A stretch of DNA of 64,000 nucleotides. Source: Anaerolineaceae bacterium. Lineage in GTDB: Bacteria > Chloroflexota > Anaerolineae > Anaerolineales > Villigracilaceae. Positions 47,490-56,256 of the stretch are shown one piece after another. The notes beneath the pieces are model-generated. The model searched no databases. It worked only from the letters and a program-made list of their open reading frames with translations, and was not told the DNA's origin. The translations under genes were made by a program, and so were the position numbers. The DNA lies in NCBI GenBank assembly GCA_009772985.1, contig WOUS01000004.1, positions 57,298 to 121,297 of the forward strand. Direction: 5' to 3'. The stretch's first letter is position 1, and each line of letters starts with the position of its first letter.

Positions 47490-48323
47490 TTACTGAACCG
47501 GCACTGCTGCAAACCCCAGTCCGTCCGGGCCGACGTGCGTGCCGATGGCGGTGGTGACGTTGACCATCAGCGGCGGGACGGCCACCTTCGATTTCACATC
47601 CTCCAGCAGTTGGCGGGCGGCGGCCTCGGCGTTGGTGTGCAGCACGGCCAGCCGCTCCAGCGGCCCCCACGAGTTGAGCGTCTCGGTCAGGCGCAGGATG
47701 CCCTGGGCGCGCGTGCGCGCCTGTCCCAGCCGCTGGACGATGCCGTAGCGCAGTTCGATCAGCGGCTGGAGGTGGAGCAGGCTGCCGATCATCGCCTTGG
47801 CCCACGAGACGCGTCCGCTGCGGCGGATGTATTCGAGCGTGGACAGCAGGGCGGTCACGCGCACCCGGGCGCGGACGCCGTCCACCAGCGCGGCAACCTC
47901 CTCGAGCAGGGCGCCGCGCGCCGCGGCCTCGGCCGCCATCAGCACCTGGAAGCCCAGCCCCAGGCTCAACTGTCCGCTGTCGAACACTTTCACGCGCTCC
48001 CCGAATTCCTGCGCCGCCAGGCGGGCGGCGTTGAAGATGCCGCTCAGTTCGTTCGGCGGATGGATGGACAGGATGTGCGCCGCCCCGCCCCGCAGCAGTT
48101 TCTCGTAGCGTTCCTGGAAACTGCCCACCGAGGGCGCCGAGGTGGTCGGCGGCGGGTTCAGGGAGGGCAGGAGCGTGTAGAACTCCTCCCGACTGATGTC
48201 CACTCCGTCGGCGTAACTCTTGCCGCGGATGTTGACCAGCGCCGGGACGACCTCGATCCCGTGCCGGGAGGCCAGTTCAACGGGGATGTCTGCCGTGCTG
48301 TCGGTCACGAATGAAATCTTCAT
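47490..48323 (-). CDS. DegV/FakB fatty-acid-binding protein (copy 1)
   Basis: 277 residues. MKISFVTDSTADIP start, Ser/Thr of TSAPSVGSF, HILSIHPPNELSGIFNAARLA and FDSGQLSLGLGF are DegV landmarks. Binds a fatty acid and presents it to FakA (49180), which phosphorylates it. DegV-type pairs let the cell use exogenous fatty acids. Overlaps little; next to copy 2. Confidence 0.9.
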   Translation of the reverse strand: MKISFVTDSTADIPVELASRHGIEVVPALVNIRGKSYADGVDISREEFYTLLPSLNPPPTTSAPSVGSFQERYEKLLRGGAAHILSIHPPNELSGIFNAARLAAQEFGERVKVFDSGQLSLGLGFQVLMAAEAAARGALLEEVAALVDGVRARVRVTALLSTLEYIRRSGRVSWAKAMIGSLLHLQPLIELRYGIVQRLGQARTRAQGILRLTETLNSWGPLERLAVLHTNAEAAARQLLEDVKSKVAVPPLMVNVTTAIGTHVGPDGLGFAAVPVQ

Positions 48324-48329
48324 TTTCTC

Positions 48330-49130
48330 CTAACCGGGTTCCATCACCACCAGCCCGATGGCCTGCGCCCCGAAGAGCGCCGAGAGCGGCGGGTTGAGCG
48401 GGTGCTCGCTGTACGAGGCGCCGGCGAAGCGCTGCTGGACAAACTCGCGCAGCGGGCGGGTCCGCAGGGTGGTCTGGCTGGTGCCGCGCAGCAGCGCCAC
48501 GCGGTCGGGGGCGGTGAACTCGTCCATGAATTCCTCGAACGACTCGAACAAGGCTCGCGGCGTGCGCGCCTTGCCCATCGGCGTCAGGCCGCCCTCCTCC
48601 ACGGTGAAGACGGGCATCAGGCCGATCACTTCGCCCGCCAGCGCCTGCGTGTGGTCGAGCAGGCCAAGTCTCTCCAGGCAGGCCAGTTCCGGGATGCACA
48701 GCAGCATGTAGATGCGGCGGATGGCGGTGCGCACCAGGCCTTCCACCTCCGCCAGCGAAGCGCCCGCGGACGCTGCGCCGGCCGCGGCCTCCACCAGCAT
48801 TCCCAGCCCGGCGGAGGTGGTCTGCGAATCGATCACCTGGACGGCGGCGTGGTTGCTGTAGAGCGAGGCGGCTTTGCGGGCGCTGTCGGCGGCGGGATTC
48901 AGGTGGGAGGAAAGCGTCAGCGTAAGCACCGCATCGAATTCGCCGCTGAGCAGGCCGTAATAACGCAGGAAGGCCTGCGGGACGGGCGGGACCAGCCTGC
49001 GGGGCTGGCCGTTCCCTTGCGCGGCGGCAGGCTCGAGGTCCAGCGGGAGGACGAAGATCCGTTCGCGGCCGGGGAAATCGGTGCGGGTGAATTGCGCGGT
49101 GCTGTCGGTGAGGATGCAGACGCGGGGCAT
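48330..49130 (-). CDS. DegV/FakB fatty-acid-binding protein (copy 2)
   Basis: 266 residues: VCILTDSTAQFTRTDF, LTLTLSSHLNPAADSARKAA and VIDSQTTSAGLGMLVEAA. Sequence differs strongly from copy 1, so the two likely bind different acyl chains (for example saturated versus unsaturated). Six bases upstream of copy 1 in the operon order fakA, fakB2, fakB1. Start has no good ribosome site and lies beside a short ATGGTATGG repeat. Confidence 0.88.
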   Translation of the reverse strand: MPRVCILTDSTAQFTRTDFPGRERIFVLPLDLEPAAAQGNGQPRRLVPPVPQAFLRYYGLLSGEFDAVLTLTLSSHLNPAADSARKAASLYSNHAAVQVIDSQTTSAGLGMLVEAAAGAASAGASLAEVEGLVRTAIRRIYMLLCIPELACLERLGLLDHTQALAGEVIGLMPVFTVEEGGLTPMGKARTPRALFESFEEFMDEFTAPDRVALLRGTSQTTLRTRPLREFVQQRFAGASYSEHPLNPPLSALFGAQAIGLVVMEPG

Positions 49131-49179
49131 GGTATGGATGGTATGGATGGAAAGAGGCGGCTCCCCGCCGCCTCGTGTT

Positions 49180-50853
49180 CTATTCGATGGATATGATGAA
49201 CTGGTAATGCGGCTGCCTGCCGTCCTGCAGTTCGATTTCCTGTGAGGGGTAGGCCGCCCGCACCAGGTCGGCGATGCGGTTGGCTTCGGCCGCCGGCAGG
49301 TCTTCGCCGTAGAAGAGGGTGATGAGTTCGAGATCGGCGGCGGCGGCTTTTTCGAGCGCGGCCAGGCAGGCTTCCTCCACCGAAGCGGCGGAGACGGCCA
49401 GTTTGCCGTTCACCAGCGCGATGACCTGTCCCTGCTCCACCGAGACGCCGTCAATCTCGACCGTGCGCGTGGCGGTGGTGATCTCCACCGTGGTGATCTC
49501 GTCGGCGGCTTTGGTCATCTTGGCGGCGATGGCTTCCGGGTCGCCGTCGGGGTTGAGGTGCATCATGGCTGCCAGCCCCTGCGGGACGGTGCGGCTGGGC
49601 ACGATGAAGACGTTCTTGACGGTCACTTCCCTGGCGGCCTGGGCGGCCAGGATGATGTTCTTGTTGTTGGGCAGGATGATGACCTTGTCGGTGGGCAGGT
49701 TTTCGAAGGCGTCGAGGATGTCCTTGGTGGACGGGTTCATCGTCTGCCCGCCCTCGACGATGGCGGCTGCGCCCAGGCTGGCGAAGACGCGCGAGATGCC
49801 GCGTCCCGGCGAGACGGCCACCACGGCGATCTGCCCGGCCTCGATCTTCGCCGGTTCGATGCGCTCCGCGGCGGACTGCTTGCCCTGCTGTTCCATCTGG
49901 GCCAGCAGGTTCTCCATGGCGATCTTGGTGATGGTGCCGAGGCCCATCACGTAATCAATCGGCTCGTAACGTTTGCCGGTCTCCACGTGGATGTGCATCC
50001 GGTACATGCCCTCGCCCTCGCCGATCTGGATGGAGGTGCCGATCTTCTCCAGGTCGCCGTAGAATTTCTGCAGGTCGAGCGCCTCGCGGGGGATGAAATC
50101 CACCACCACTTCGTAATCCTGTCCAGGCTCGATATCTTCCATGGCGTTCTCCAATTTCATGGCCGAGAGCGGCTGGACGACGGCGGTCGGCGTGTCCAGC
50201 TGCTCGCCGTTCATGTAACGCAGCATTCCTTCGTAGATAAAAAACAGTCCCATGCCGCCCGAGTCCACCACGCCGGCCTGTTTGAGCACCGGCAGCAGGT
50301 CTGGCGTGCGCTGGACCGAGGCGTCGGCGGCGGGGACGATGCGCGCCAGGATCTCGAAGGGATCGCCGGTCTCTTTGGCGGCTTCCTCGGCGGCGGCGGC
50401 AATGTCTTTTGCCACCGTGAGGATGGTGCCTTCCACCGGGCGGACGACGCCCTTGTAGGCGGTGTCGCGCGCTTCGGCGAGCGCCTTCACGAACGACGCG
50501 CCGTCCAGCACTTCCTGTCCGTGCAGGGCGCGGGCGAAGCCGCGCCACAACTGGGACAAGATGACGCCCGAGTTGCCGCGCGCCCCCATCAGCGCGCCCT
50601 GCGAGACGGCCGCGGCCATCTGGCCGATGCCGCGGTGCGCCAGGCTGTCAATCTCGTTGTAGGCCGACTGCATGGTCAGCACCATGTTCGTGCCCGTGTC
50701 GCCGTCGGGGACGGGGAAGACGTTCAGGGCGTTGACCAACTGCTGGTTGGCGCGCAGCCAGGTCAGGCCGGCCTCGACCAGTTTCTTCAGCGCCTGCCCG
50801 TCGATCGGGGCGGCTTTCAGCCGCTCGAGCCGCGTTTGTGGTTCCGGATTCAT
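49180..50853 (-). CDS. fakA: FakA/YloV-type fatty acid kinase
   Basis: 557 residues. N-terminal DhaL-like ATP domain with PVPDGDTGTNM and GARGNSGVILSQL, a middle domain with VDSGGMGLFF, and the DegV-like C-terminal part (GAAAIVEGGQTMNPSTKDI..ILPNNKNIILAAQAA). Phosphorylates FakB-bound fatty acids. GGAGAT eleven bases before ATG. Upstream Asp23 gene is the usual neighbour in Gram-positive genomes. Confidence 0.93.
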   Translation of the reverse strand: MNPEPQTRLERLKAAPIDGQALKKLVEAGLTWLRANQQLVNALNVFPVPDGDTGTNMVLTMQSAYNEIDSLAHRGIGQMAAAVSQGALMGARGNSGVILSQLWRGFARALHGQEVLDGASFVKALAEARDTAYKGVVRPVEGTILTVAKDIAAAAEEAAKETGDPFEILARIVPAADASVQRTPDLLPVLKQAGVVDSGGMGLFFIYEGMLRYMNGEQLDTPTAVVQPLSAMKLENAMEDIEPGQDYEVVVDFIPREALDLQKFYGDLEKIGTSIQIGEGEGMYRMHIHVETGKRYEPIDYVMGLGTITKIAMENLLAQMEQQGKQSAAERIEPAKIEAGQIAVVAVSPGRGISRVFASLGAAAIVEGGQTMNPSTKDILDAFENLPTDKVIILPNNKNIILAAQAAREVTVKNVFIVPSRTVPQGLAAMMHLNPDGDPEAIAAKMTKAADEITTVEITTATRTVEIDGVSVEQGQVIALVNGKLAVSAASVEEACLAALEKAAAADLELITLFYGEDLPAAEANRIADLVRAAYPSQEIELQDGRQPHYQFIISIE

Positions 50854-50880
50854 GCTTTTGAAAATCTCCTCGCCGCTAAG

Positions 50881-51237
50881 TTAATCCACGCTGCTGACGC
50901 GCAGGCCCTGGATGTGGACGTTGACGGTATGGATGGGCATCCCCAGCGCCTTCTCCACGTGGAAGCGCACCGAGTTTGCCACGCTGTTGGCCACCGAAGT
51001 GATGCGCGTGCCGTATTCAACGACGATATGCACATCAATGTTGACTTCCTCGTCGTTGTAGTGCACCGAGATGCCGTGCGCCGGTTCGCGCGTGATGGTG
51101 GCGGTCAGCCCCTCGGCCAGGTTCTTCGGCGCCAATCCGACCACGCCGTAGGATTGCAGGGCCGCGTGGTAGGCAATGGATGCCACCGCGTTCGGCGAGA
51201 TGTGGATGCTTCCCAAAGTGGTAGTTTCTTCGCCCAT
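50881..51237 (-). CDS. Asp23/Gls24-family protein
   Basis: 118 residues: TTLGSIHISPNAVASIAYHAALQSYGVVGL, VDVHIVVEYGTRITSVANSVANSVRFHVEKALG and VNVHIQGLRV are typical. Membrane-associated, envelope stress-linked in Firmicutes. GAGAAGAGGAAC ribosome site. 27 bases before fakA. Confidence 0.92.
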   Translation of the reverse strand: MGEETTTLGSIHISPNAVASIAYHAALQSYGVVGLAPKNLAEGLTATITREPAHGISVHYNDEEVNIDVHIVVEYGTRITSVANSVANSVRFHVEKALGMPIHTVNVHIQGLRVSSVD

Positions 51238-51270
51238 AATCGTTCCTCTTCTCTATATTAACAACTTGGC

Positions 51271-51299
51271 TTGTTCAAGGGTGCGTTTCGTGGTAGAAT
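51271..51299 (+). promoter_or_regulatory. rpmB promoter
   Basis: -35 TTGTTC, 17-base spacer, -10 TAGAAT. Downstream leader holds a perfect hairpin GCCTGC-AAAA-GCAGGC (51304-51319). Confidence 0.65.
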
Positions 51300-51354
51300 A
51301 CGCCGCCTGCAAAAGCAGGCTTCGGTATTATACGGCAAGAAAGGAAGTCCTAAA

Positions 51355-51540
51355 ATGGCAAAGTGCGCTCATTGTGGCAAGACCACAACCTTCGGAAACA
51401 AAGTTTCCTTCTCCAAGCGGAACACCAACCGCACCTACCGTCCCAACCTGCAGAAGGTGACGATCACCGAGGAGAATGGCCGCAAGATCCAGAAGACGCT
51501 GTGCGCCAAGTGCATCCGCACGCTGGCGAAGACGGCCTAA
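51355..51540 (+). CDS. rpmB: 50S ribosomal protein L28 (zinc-ribbon form)
   Basis: 61 residues. MAKCAHCGKTTTFGNKVSFSKRNTNRTYRPNLQKV with CAHC and a later CAKC, the four-Cys form that binds zinc. AAAGGAAGT before ATG. A leader hairpin may allow feedback control. Monocistronic, terminator follows. Confidence 0.96.
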   Translation: MAKCAHCGKTTTFGNKVSFSKRNTNRTYRPNLQKVTITEENGRKIQKTLCAKCIRTLAKTA

Positions 51541-51566
51541 TTCCCTGTTAACCTTCCGAACAAGAG

Positions 51567-51590
51567 TCACGGCGACGAGCCGTGATTTTT
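51567..51590 (+). terminator. terminator after rpmB
   Basis: Seven-pair stem TCACGGC / GCCGTGA, loop GACGA, then TTTTT. Confidence 0.87.
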
Positions 51591-51697
51591 GTTTAATCGA
51601 ACTTTCCGTGGAGGCGGCTCCCACGCCGCCGAATGTCGGGCAAGCCCCCTTCGGGGGTGCTTCGCGAGGAGCCCGACCAACGGATTGTTGAATATTT

Positions 51698-52360
51698 CTA
51701 ATCTGCACTTCTCAATGCCCGGATGCCCGCCGCGATCCCGTCCGGATGTTTGAACACGGCATTCGCCGCCACAAAGGCATCAGCGCCCGCCGCCCGGACC
51801 GGGGACAGGGTCGCCGCGGAGATGCCTCCGTCCACCTCCAGCCAGGCCGCGCACCCGGCCTCATCCAGCATCCGGCGCACCTGCGCCACCTTCGGCAGCA
51901 TGCCGGGCATGAACGCCTGGCCGGAGTAGCCGGGATGGACGGTCATCACCAGCACGAGGTCCACAAACGGGATGGCCTCGCGCAGCGCCTCGGCGGGGGT
52001 GGCCGGGTTCAGCGTCACCCCGGCCTGGCAGCCGAGCGAGCGGATGGTTTTTAATGTGCCGACAATATCCGGGCAGGTCTCCACGTGGACCGTGAGATGG
52101 CTGGCCCCGGCCTGCGCGAACGCTTCCAGCAGATTCTCCGGGCGCTCGATCATCAGGTGCACGTCGAGCGGCAGGCTGGTGGCCCTCCGGCAGGCCTCGA
52201 CCACGAACGGCCCCATCGTCAGGTTCGGGACGAAATGGCCGTCCATCACGTCCACGTGGATCCAGTCCGCGCCGGCGGCCTCGCATTCGGCGATCTGTTC
52301 GCCGAGGCGGGTGAAATCTGCCGAAAGGATGGAGGGGGCAAGGATCAAGTCTCTGGTCAT
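51698..52360 (-). CDS. rpe: ribulose-phosphate 3-epimerase
   Basis: 220 residues, normal size. LAPSILSADFTRLGEQI, WIHVDVMDGHFVPNLTMGP, LDVHLMIERPE, VLVMTVHPGYSGQAFMPGMLPK and LEVDGGI cover the TIM-barrel metal and phosphate sites. Interconverts ribulose-5-P and xylulose-5-P. No Shine-Dalgarno site; the upstream is a word-like repeat. Confidence 0.95.
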   Translation of the reverse strand: MTRDLILAPSILSADFTRLGEQIAECEAAGADWIHVDVMDGHFVPNLTMGPFVVEACRRATSLPLDVHLMIERPENLLEAFAQAGASHLTVHVETCPDIVGTLKTIRSLGCQAGVTLNPATPAEALREAIPFVDLVLVMTVHPGYSGQAFMPGMLPKVAQVRRMLDEAGCAAWLEVDGGISAATLSPVRAAGADAFVAANAVFKHPDGIAAGIRALRSAD

Positions 52361-52449
52361 GGACGGAGGAATGGATGGAAAGCGTACTGCGTAATTCGTA
52401 CTGCGTGGAAACCTGTCAACGTTCCAACTTGCAAACCTGCCAACCAGGG
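52361..52449. repeat. word-like low-complexity spacer between rpe and kinase
   Basis: Repeats of TACTGCGTAATTCGTACTGC and CCTGTCAACGTTCCAACTTG type words, without regular period. Same style as the tract at 30915. Confidence 0.5.
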
Positions 52450-53514
52450 TTACCGAATGGGCGGATTATACACGAAATAGACCCACAGCCAGAAAGGGAT
52501 GAGTCCCAGCACAGCGATCACGGCCAGCAGCCCCAGCCCGGCGGCGGCCAGGTCAATGCCGGGGGCGGGTTCTTCGGGCGGGGCGGGAGGTTCGACGATG
52601 ATCGGTTTGTGCGAGGCAGTCTTGAAGATCCGCACCGTGCCGGTGGAGGCGGGGGCGGTTTCGGGCGTCAGGGCCAGCGCCGGGGCTTTATCCACCGAGA
52701 TGAGGTGGATCAGGACGCGGCCCAACTGGTCGGCGGTCCGGTAGCGCTGCGTGGGTTCCTTCGCCAGCACTTTGAGCAGGGTCTGCTCCAGCGTGGGAGA
52801 AATGTCCGGCGCTTTGGCGCGGATGTCGGGCGGCTCGGCCTCCACGTGCAGGCGCGCCAGTTCTTCGGGGTTGGTGGCCTGGAACGGCAGTTCGCCGGCC
52901 AGCATTTCGTAGAGGATGATGCCGAGGGAATAAACGTCGGAGGCGGGGGAGGGGGCTGCGCCGGAGGCCTGTTCGGGGGCGAAGTATTGCGGCGACCCCC
53001 AGACCAGTTCTGCCTGCTCGTCCGGGCGGATGGAGGCCAGGGCGCGGGCGATGCCGAAGTCGGCCACCTTCAGGCGCATGTCGGGCGTGACCAGCATGTT
53101 CTGCGGCTTGACGTCGCAATGCACCAGCCCGGCGCGGTGGGCGTAGCCGATGCCCGCGCAGGCCTGGACGATGAGCGGCAGGGCGTCGTCGGCGGAGAAG
53201 CGGCCGCGCTGGCGGATGACCGCTTTCAGGTCCGGCCCCGGCACGTATTCCATGACCAGGAACAACTGCCCGCGGTCCAGGCCGAAGTCGTGCACGGTGA
53301 CGATGTTGGGGTGGGAGAGGTTGGCAACTGCCTGCGCTTCGCGGCGGAAGCGTTCCTGGAAGACGGGGTCGCGCGAGAAATCCTCCCGCAGGAGTTTGAC
53401 CGCCACGGTGCGCTCCAGCGTCAGGTCGCGCGCCCGGTAGATGACGGCCATGCCGCCCTTGCCGAGTCCTTCCAGCAGTTCGTAGCGTTTGTTGAGCAGC
53501 CGGATTTCGTTCAT
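52450..53514 (-). CDS. Hanks-type Ser/Thr protein kinase, membrane anchored
   Basis: 354 residues. Kinase domain about 11-275: GKGGMAV (18-24), Lys40, catalytic HCDVKPQN with Asp134, DFG (152-154) and SDVYSLGIILYEML. The residue before the catalytic Asp is Cys133, not Arg: a non-RD kinase, so activation-loop phosphorylation may not be needed. A Pro-rich linker leads to one membrane helix (about 318-345) and a short external tail with no PASTA domain. TATAAT lies ten bases before ATG. Confidence 0.92.
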   Translation of the reverse strand: MNEIRLLNKRYELLEGLGKGGMAVIYRARDLTLERTVAVKLLREDFSRDPVFQERFRREAQAVANLSHPNIVTVHDFGLDRGQLFLVMEYVPGPDLKAVIRQRGRFSADDALPLIVQACAGIGYAHRAGLVHCDVKPQNMLVTPDMRLKVADFGIARALASIRPDEQAELVWGSPQYFAPEQASGAAPSPASDVYSLGIILYEMLAGELPFQATNPEELARLHVEAEPPDIRAKAPDISPTLEQTLLKVLAKEPTQRYRTADQLGRVLIHLISVDKAPALALTPETAPASTGTVRIFKTASHKPIIVEPPAPPEEPAPGIDLAAAGLGLLAVIAVLGLIPFWLWVYFVYNPPIR

Positions 53515-53561
53515 CGGTGAAAAGATTATAACATGGGCGAATTCATACGTTTTTGCTCGGA

Positions 53562-53602
53562 GGGGATTTGCAATCCCCGTTCTGCGGGATTACAAATCCC
53601 GC
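53562..53602. repeat. paired palindromic hairpins with mirror loops
   Basis: GGGGATT-TGC-AATCCCC (53562-53578) and GCGGGATT-ACA-AATCCCGC (53584-53602). Same core as the pair at 42738 with different stem bases, again self-complementary. Confidence 0.7.
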
Positions 53603-53634
53603 AAGAGCGGACGGTTCTCGTCTATAATTGGCGC

Positions 53635-54591
53635 ATGGCTGACTCCCTGCTCGTCTACAATCCCGCCGCCGGGCGGATCTCCGTGCGGCCCTTCATCGGC
53701 AGCATCATCCGTGTGCTGAACGATCACGGCTGGCGCGTGGAGGTGGCCGAATCGGTCAACGGCCGCCACACCACGCAGTTGGCGCGTATGGCCGCCCACG
53801 ACAATTTCCGCGCCGTCTTTGCCATTGGCGGCGATGGCACCGTCGGGCAGGCTGCCAGCGGCCTGGTCGGTTCGCAGACGGCGCTGGGCGTGCTCCCCGC
53901 CGGAACGGCCAACGTCTGGGCCATCGAACTGGGCACCCACGCCTTCGTCTGGTCGCACCTGCGCGCTCTGAAGCGGAACGCTGCCCTCCTGGCCGAGGCC
54001 GAACCCTGCGCCGTGGACGTGGGCCTGTGCAACGGCCTGCCGTTCCTGATGTGGGCCGGCGTCGGTCTGGACGCCATGACCGTCAGGAAACTGGAGCCGC
54101 GCAAACGCTTCGAGAAATATCTCGCCGTGCCGGAATATTTTGCCACCACGGTCTGGAACATGTCGCTGTGGCGCGGCATGAACCTGCAAATTGTTGCCGA
54201 CGACAGGCAGGTGGAGGGGCATTACCTCCTGGCCGTGGCGAGCAACATCCGCCACTACCTCGGCGGGATGACCGAGATCTCTCCCTCCGCCGCGCTGGAC
54301 GACGGCGAAATGGACCTCTGGCTGTTCTCCGGCGACAACCTGGCCACTGCCTTCCGCCATTTCTTCGACATGCGCGCCGGGCGTCACGTGACCTCGGACC
54401 AGGCGCGGCGCCTCCCGTTCCGCAAAGCCAGCATCGAGTCGGATACCCCCTTCCCGCTCCAGATGGACGGGGAACCGATGCTCGGGGCAACGCTTGCCAC
54501 GCTCGAGGTCCTGCCGCGCAGCCTGCGCGTGCTGATGCCGGTCGAGGCGCGCCGGCGGCTGTGCCAATCCTGCCCGGAATCCGAATCCTGA
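53635..54591 (+). CDS. diacylglycerol/lipid kinase-family protein
   Basis: 318 residues. YNPAAGR, the GGDGT nucleotide loop (IGGDGTVGQAASGL), LPAGTANVWA and MDGEPM near the end define the DAGK catalytic family (DgkB/YegS type). Leaderless start: TATAAT exactly six bases before ATG. Phosphorylates a lipid; which one is not evident. Followed 26 bases later by the cation/H+ antiporter. Confidence 0.9.
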   Translation: MADSLLVYNPAAGRISVRPFIGSIIRVLNDHGWRVEVAESVNGRHTTQLARMAAHDNFRAVFAIGGDGTVGQAASGLVGSQTALGVLPAGTANVWAIELGTHAFVWSHLRALKRNAALLAEAEPCAVDVGLCNGLPFLMWAGVGLDAMTVRKLEPRKRFEKYLAVPEYFATTVWNMSLWRGMNLQIVADDRQVEGHYLLAVASNIRHYLGGMTEISPSAALDDGEMDLWLFSGDNLATAFRHFFDMRAGRHVTSDQARRLPFRKASIESDTPFPLQMDGEPMLGATLATLEVLPRSLRVLMPVEARRRLCQSCPESES

Positions 54592-54617
54592 CCCCAGCCT
54601 GCCTTCCGGAGAATCGC

Positions 54618-55697
54618 ATGAAAGCCGTCAAACAATTCATCGCCAAGAATCCCATCGTTTTCCTCCTCCCGTTCCTGCCGCTCACCCTGGCGGGCGAACT
54701 CCTGCACTGGCCGCCGCTGGCGATCTTCATCCTGGCCTGCGCGGCCATCATCCCGATGGCAGCCTACATCGGCAAAGCGACCGAATCCCTGGCGCACTTC
54801 ACCGGCCCGCGCATCGGCGGACTGCTCAACGCCACGCTCGGCAACGCCGCCGAACTCATCATCACCATCGTCGCCATCCGCGCCGGACTGCTGGAACTGG
54901 TCAAGGCCTCCATCACCGGCTCCATCCTGGGCAACCTCCTGCTGGTGATGGGACTCTCCTTTATCGTCGGCGGCGTCCGCCACGGACGCCAGACCTTCGA
55001 CAAGCGCGGCGCCAGCCGCAACGCCATCCTGCTCGTCCTGGCGGTGCTGGCCATGCTCATCCCCTCGCTGTTCAGCCATTCCATCGGGCCGGAGACCAGC
55101 CCCAAAGTGGAAGCCCTCAGCCTGGGCGTGGCCGCCGTGATGATCGTCCTCTACGCCCTCGGCCTGCTGGACGCCGCCCGCTCCGGCGACACGCCCCTCA
55201 CCCACGAACCGGTCCCCCCGTCCGCGCTGCCGCAATGGTCGCTGAGAACGTCCATCATTGTTTTGGTGCTGGCCACCACGGGCATCGTCTGGCTTTCGGA
55301 AGCGCTGGTCGGAGCGGTGGAGCCGGTGGTCGCCAGCCTGGGCATCTCTGAGTTCTTCCTCGGCATCATACTCATCCCCATCATCGGCAACGTGGCCGAG
55401 CACCTGGTCGCCGTCCAGTTTGCCGGGCAGAACAAGATGACTCTGAGCGTGGAGATCGCCGTCTCGTCCAGCCTGCAAATTGCCCTGCTGGTGGCGCCCC
55501 TGCTGGTCTTCCTCAGCCTGGCGCTCGGCCATCCGCTCACGCTCATCTTCAACACCTTCGAACTCCTGGCGCTGATCGCCGGGGTGCTGATCGCCGCCCT
55601 GGTCTCGGCGGACGGCGAATCCTCCTGGCTGGAGGGCGCGGCCCTGATCGGGATTTACGTTATCCTGGGGCTGGCCTTCTTCGTCCTGCCGGTGTGA
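54618..55697 (+). CDS. CAX-type Ca2+/H+ antiporter
   Basis: 359 residues, about eleven membrane helices in two repeats. The alpha-repeat motifs GNAAELIITIVAIRAGL and GNVAEHLVAVQFAGQNKM each carry the conserved acidic Glu. GAGAATCGC before ATG. Exports Ca2+ (or other cation) in exchange for H+. Its stop overlaps the next start (TGATG). Confidence 0.92.
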   Translation: MKAVKQFIAKNPIVFLLPFLPLTLAGELLHWPPLAIFILACAAIIPMAAYIGKATESLAHFTGPRIGGLLNATLGNAAELIITIVAIRAGLLELVKASITGSILGNLLLVMGLSFIVGGVRHGRQTFDKRGASRNAILLVLAVLAMLIPSLFSHSIGPETSPKVEALSLGVAAVMIVLYALGLLDAARSGDTPLTHEPVPPSALPQWSLRTSIIVLVLATTGIVWLSEALVGAVEPVVASLGISEFFLGIILIPIIGNVAEHLVAVQFAGQNKMTLSVEIAVSSSLQIALLVAPLLVFLSLALGHPLTLIFNTFELLALIAGVLIAALVSADGESSWLEGAALIGIYVILGLAFFVLPV

Positions 55698-56176
55698 TGA
55701 AAACTCTTCTGAACTGGAAAGTATGGATCGGGATGCTGGCGACCGCCCTGACATTGCTGGCCGTCAGCCTGGTCGTCATCCTGGCCGGGCGGCCCGCTTC
55801 TCCCGCGGACCGGGAGCCTGCCTCCGCCGCCATGACAGTCATCGCCGCCTCCACCTCCACCCCGCCCGCGCAGGCCCCCACCCCGACCCTCCCGCCGACC
55901 GCGCTCCCGTCCACGCCCACGCCGCTGCCCGGCGCGTTCGGCCTCGGCGTCTACGTCCAGATCACCGGCACAGGGGGCGACGGCCTGCGCCTGCGCGCCG
56001 AACCGAACCTGGGCGGCCAGCCGCTCTTCCTCGGCTACGACTCCGAAGTCTACCAGGTGGTGGACGGGCCAATCGCCGCCGACGGCCACACCTGGTGGAA
56101 ACTCACCGCCCCCTACGACGCCACCCGCACCGGCTGGGCCGTGCAGGATTATTTGACGGTCATCCCGTCGCCGTGA
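55697..56176 (+). CDS. membrane-anchored SH3-domain protein
   Basis: 159 residues from ATG 55697 inside the previous stop. One N-terminal membrane helix (about 9-31), a Thr/Pro linker TPTLPPTALPSTPTPLPG, then an SH3-like domain (GVYVQITGTGGDGLRLRAEPNLGGQPLFLG..WWKLTAPYDATRTGWAVQDYL). Such domains bind wall or peptide ligands outside the cell. Function unknown. Confidence 0.82.
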   Translation: MKTLLNWKVWIGMLATALTLLAVSLVVILAGRPASPADREPASAAMTVIAASTSTPPAQAPTPTLPPTALPSTPTPLPGAFGLGVYVQITGTGGDGLRLRAEPNLGGQPLFLGYDSEVYQVVDGPIAADGHTWWKLTAPYDATRTGWAVQDYLTVIPSP

Positions 56177-56183
56177 TTCAAGC

Positions 56184-56244
56184 GGGACGACACGCAGGTC
56201 GTCCCCTACCATACTTTTGTACGGGCGGACCTGCGTGTCCGCCC
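56184..56244. repeat. paired hairpins with complementary loops
   Basis: GGGACGAC-ACGCAG-GTCGTCCC (56184-56205) and GGGCGGAC-CTGCGT-GTCCGCCC (56223-56244). Loop ACGCAG is the exact reverse complement of CTGCGT, while the stems differ; the loops could kiss in RNA. Confidence 0.75.
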
Positions 56245-56256
56245 AATGGATAAACC

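Noticed and set aside
54384..55754. 456-codon open frame on the minus strand
   Set aside because: Antisense to the CAX antiporter; Gln/Arg/Gly-rich without recognisable structure.
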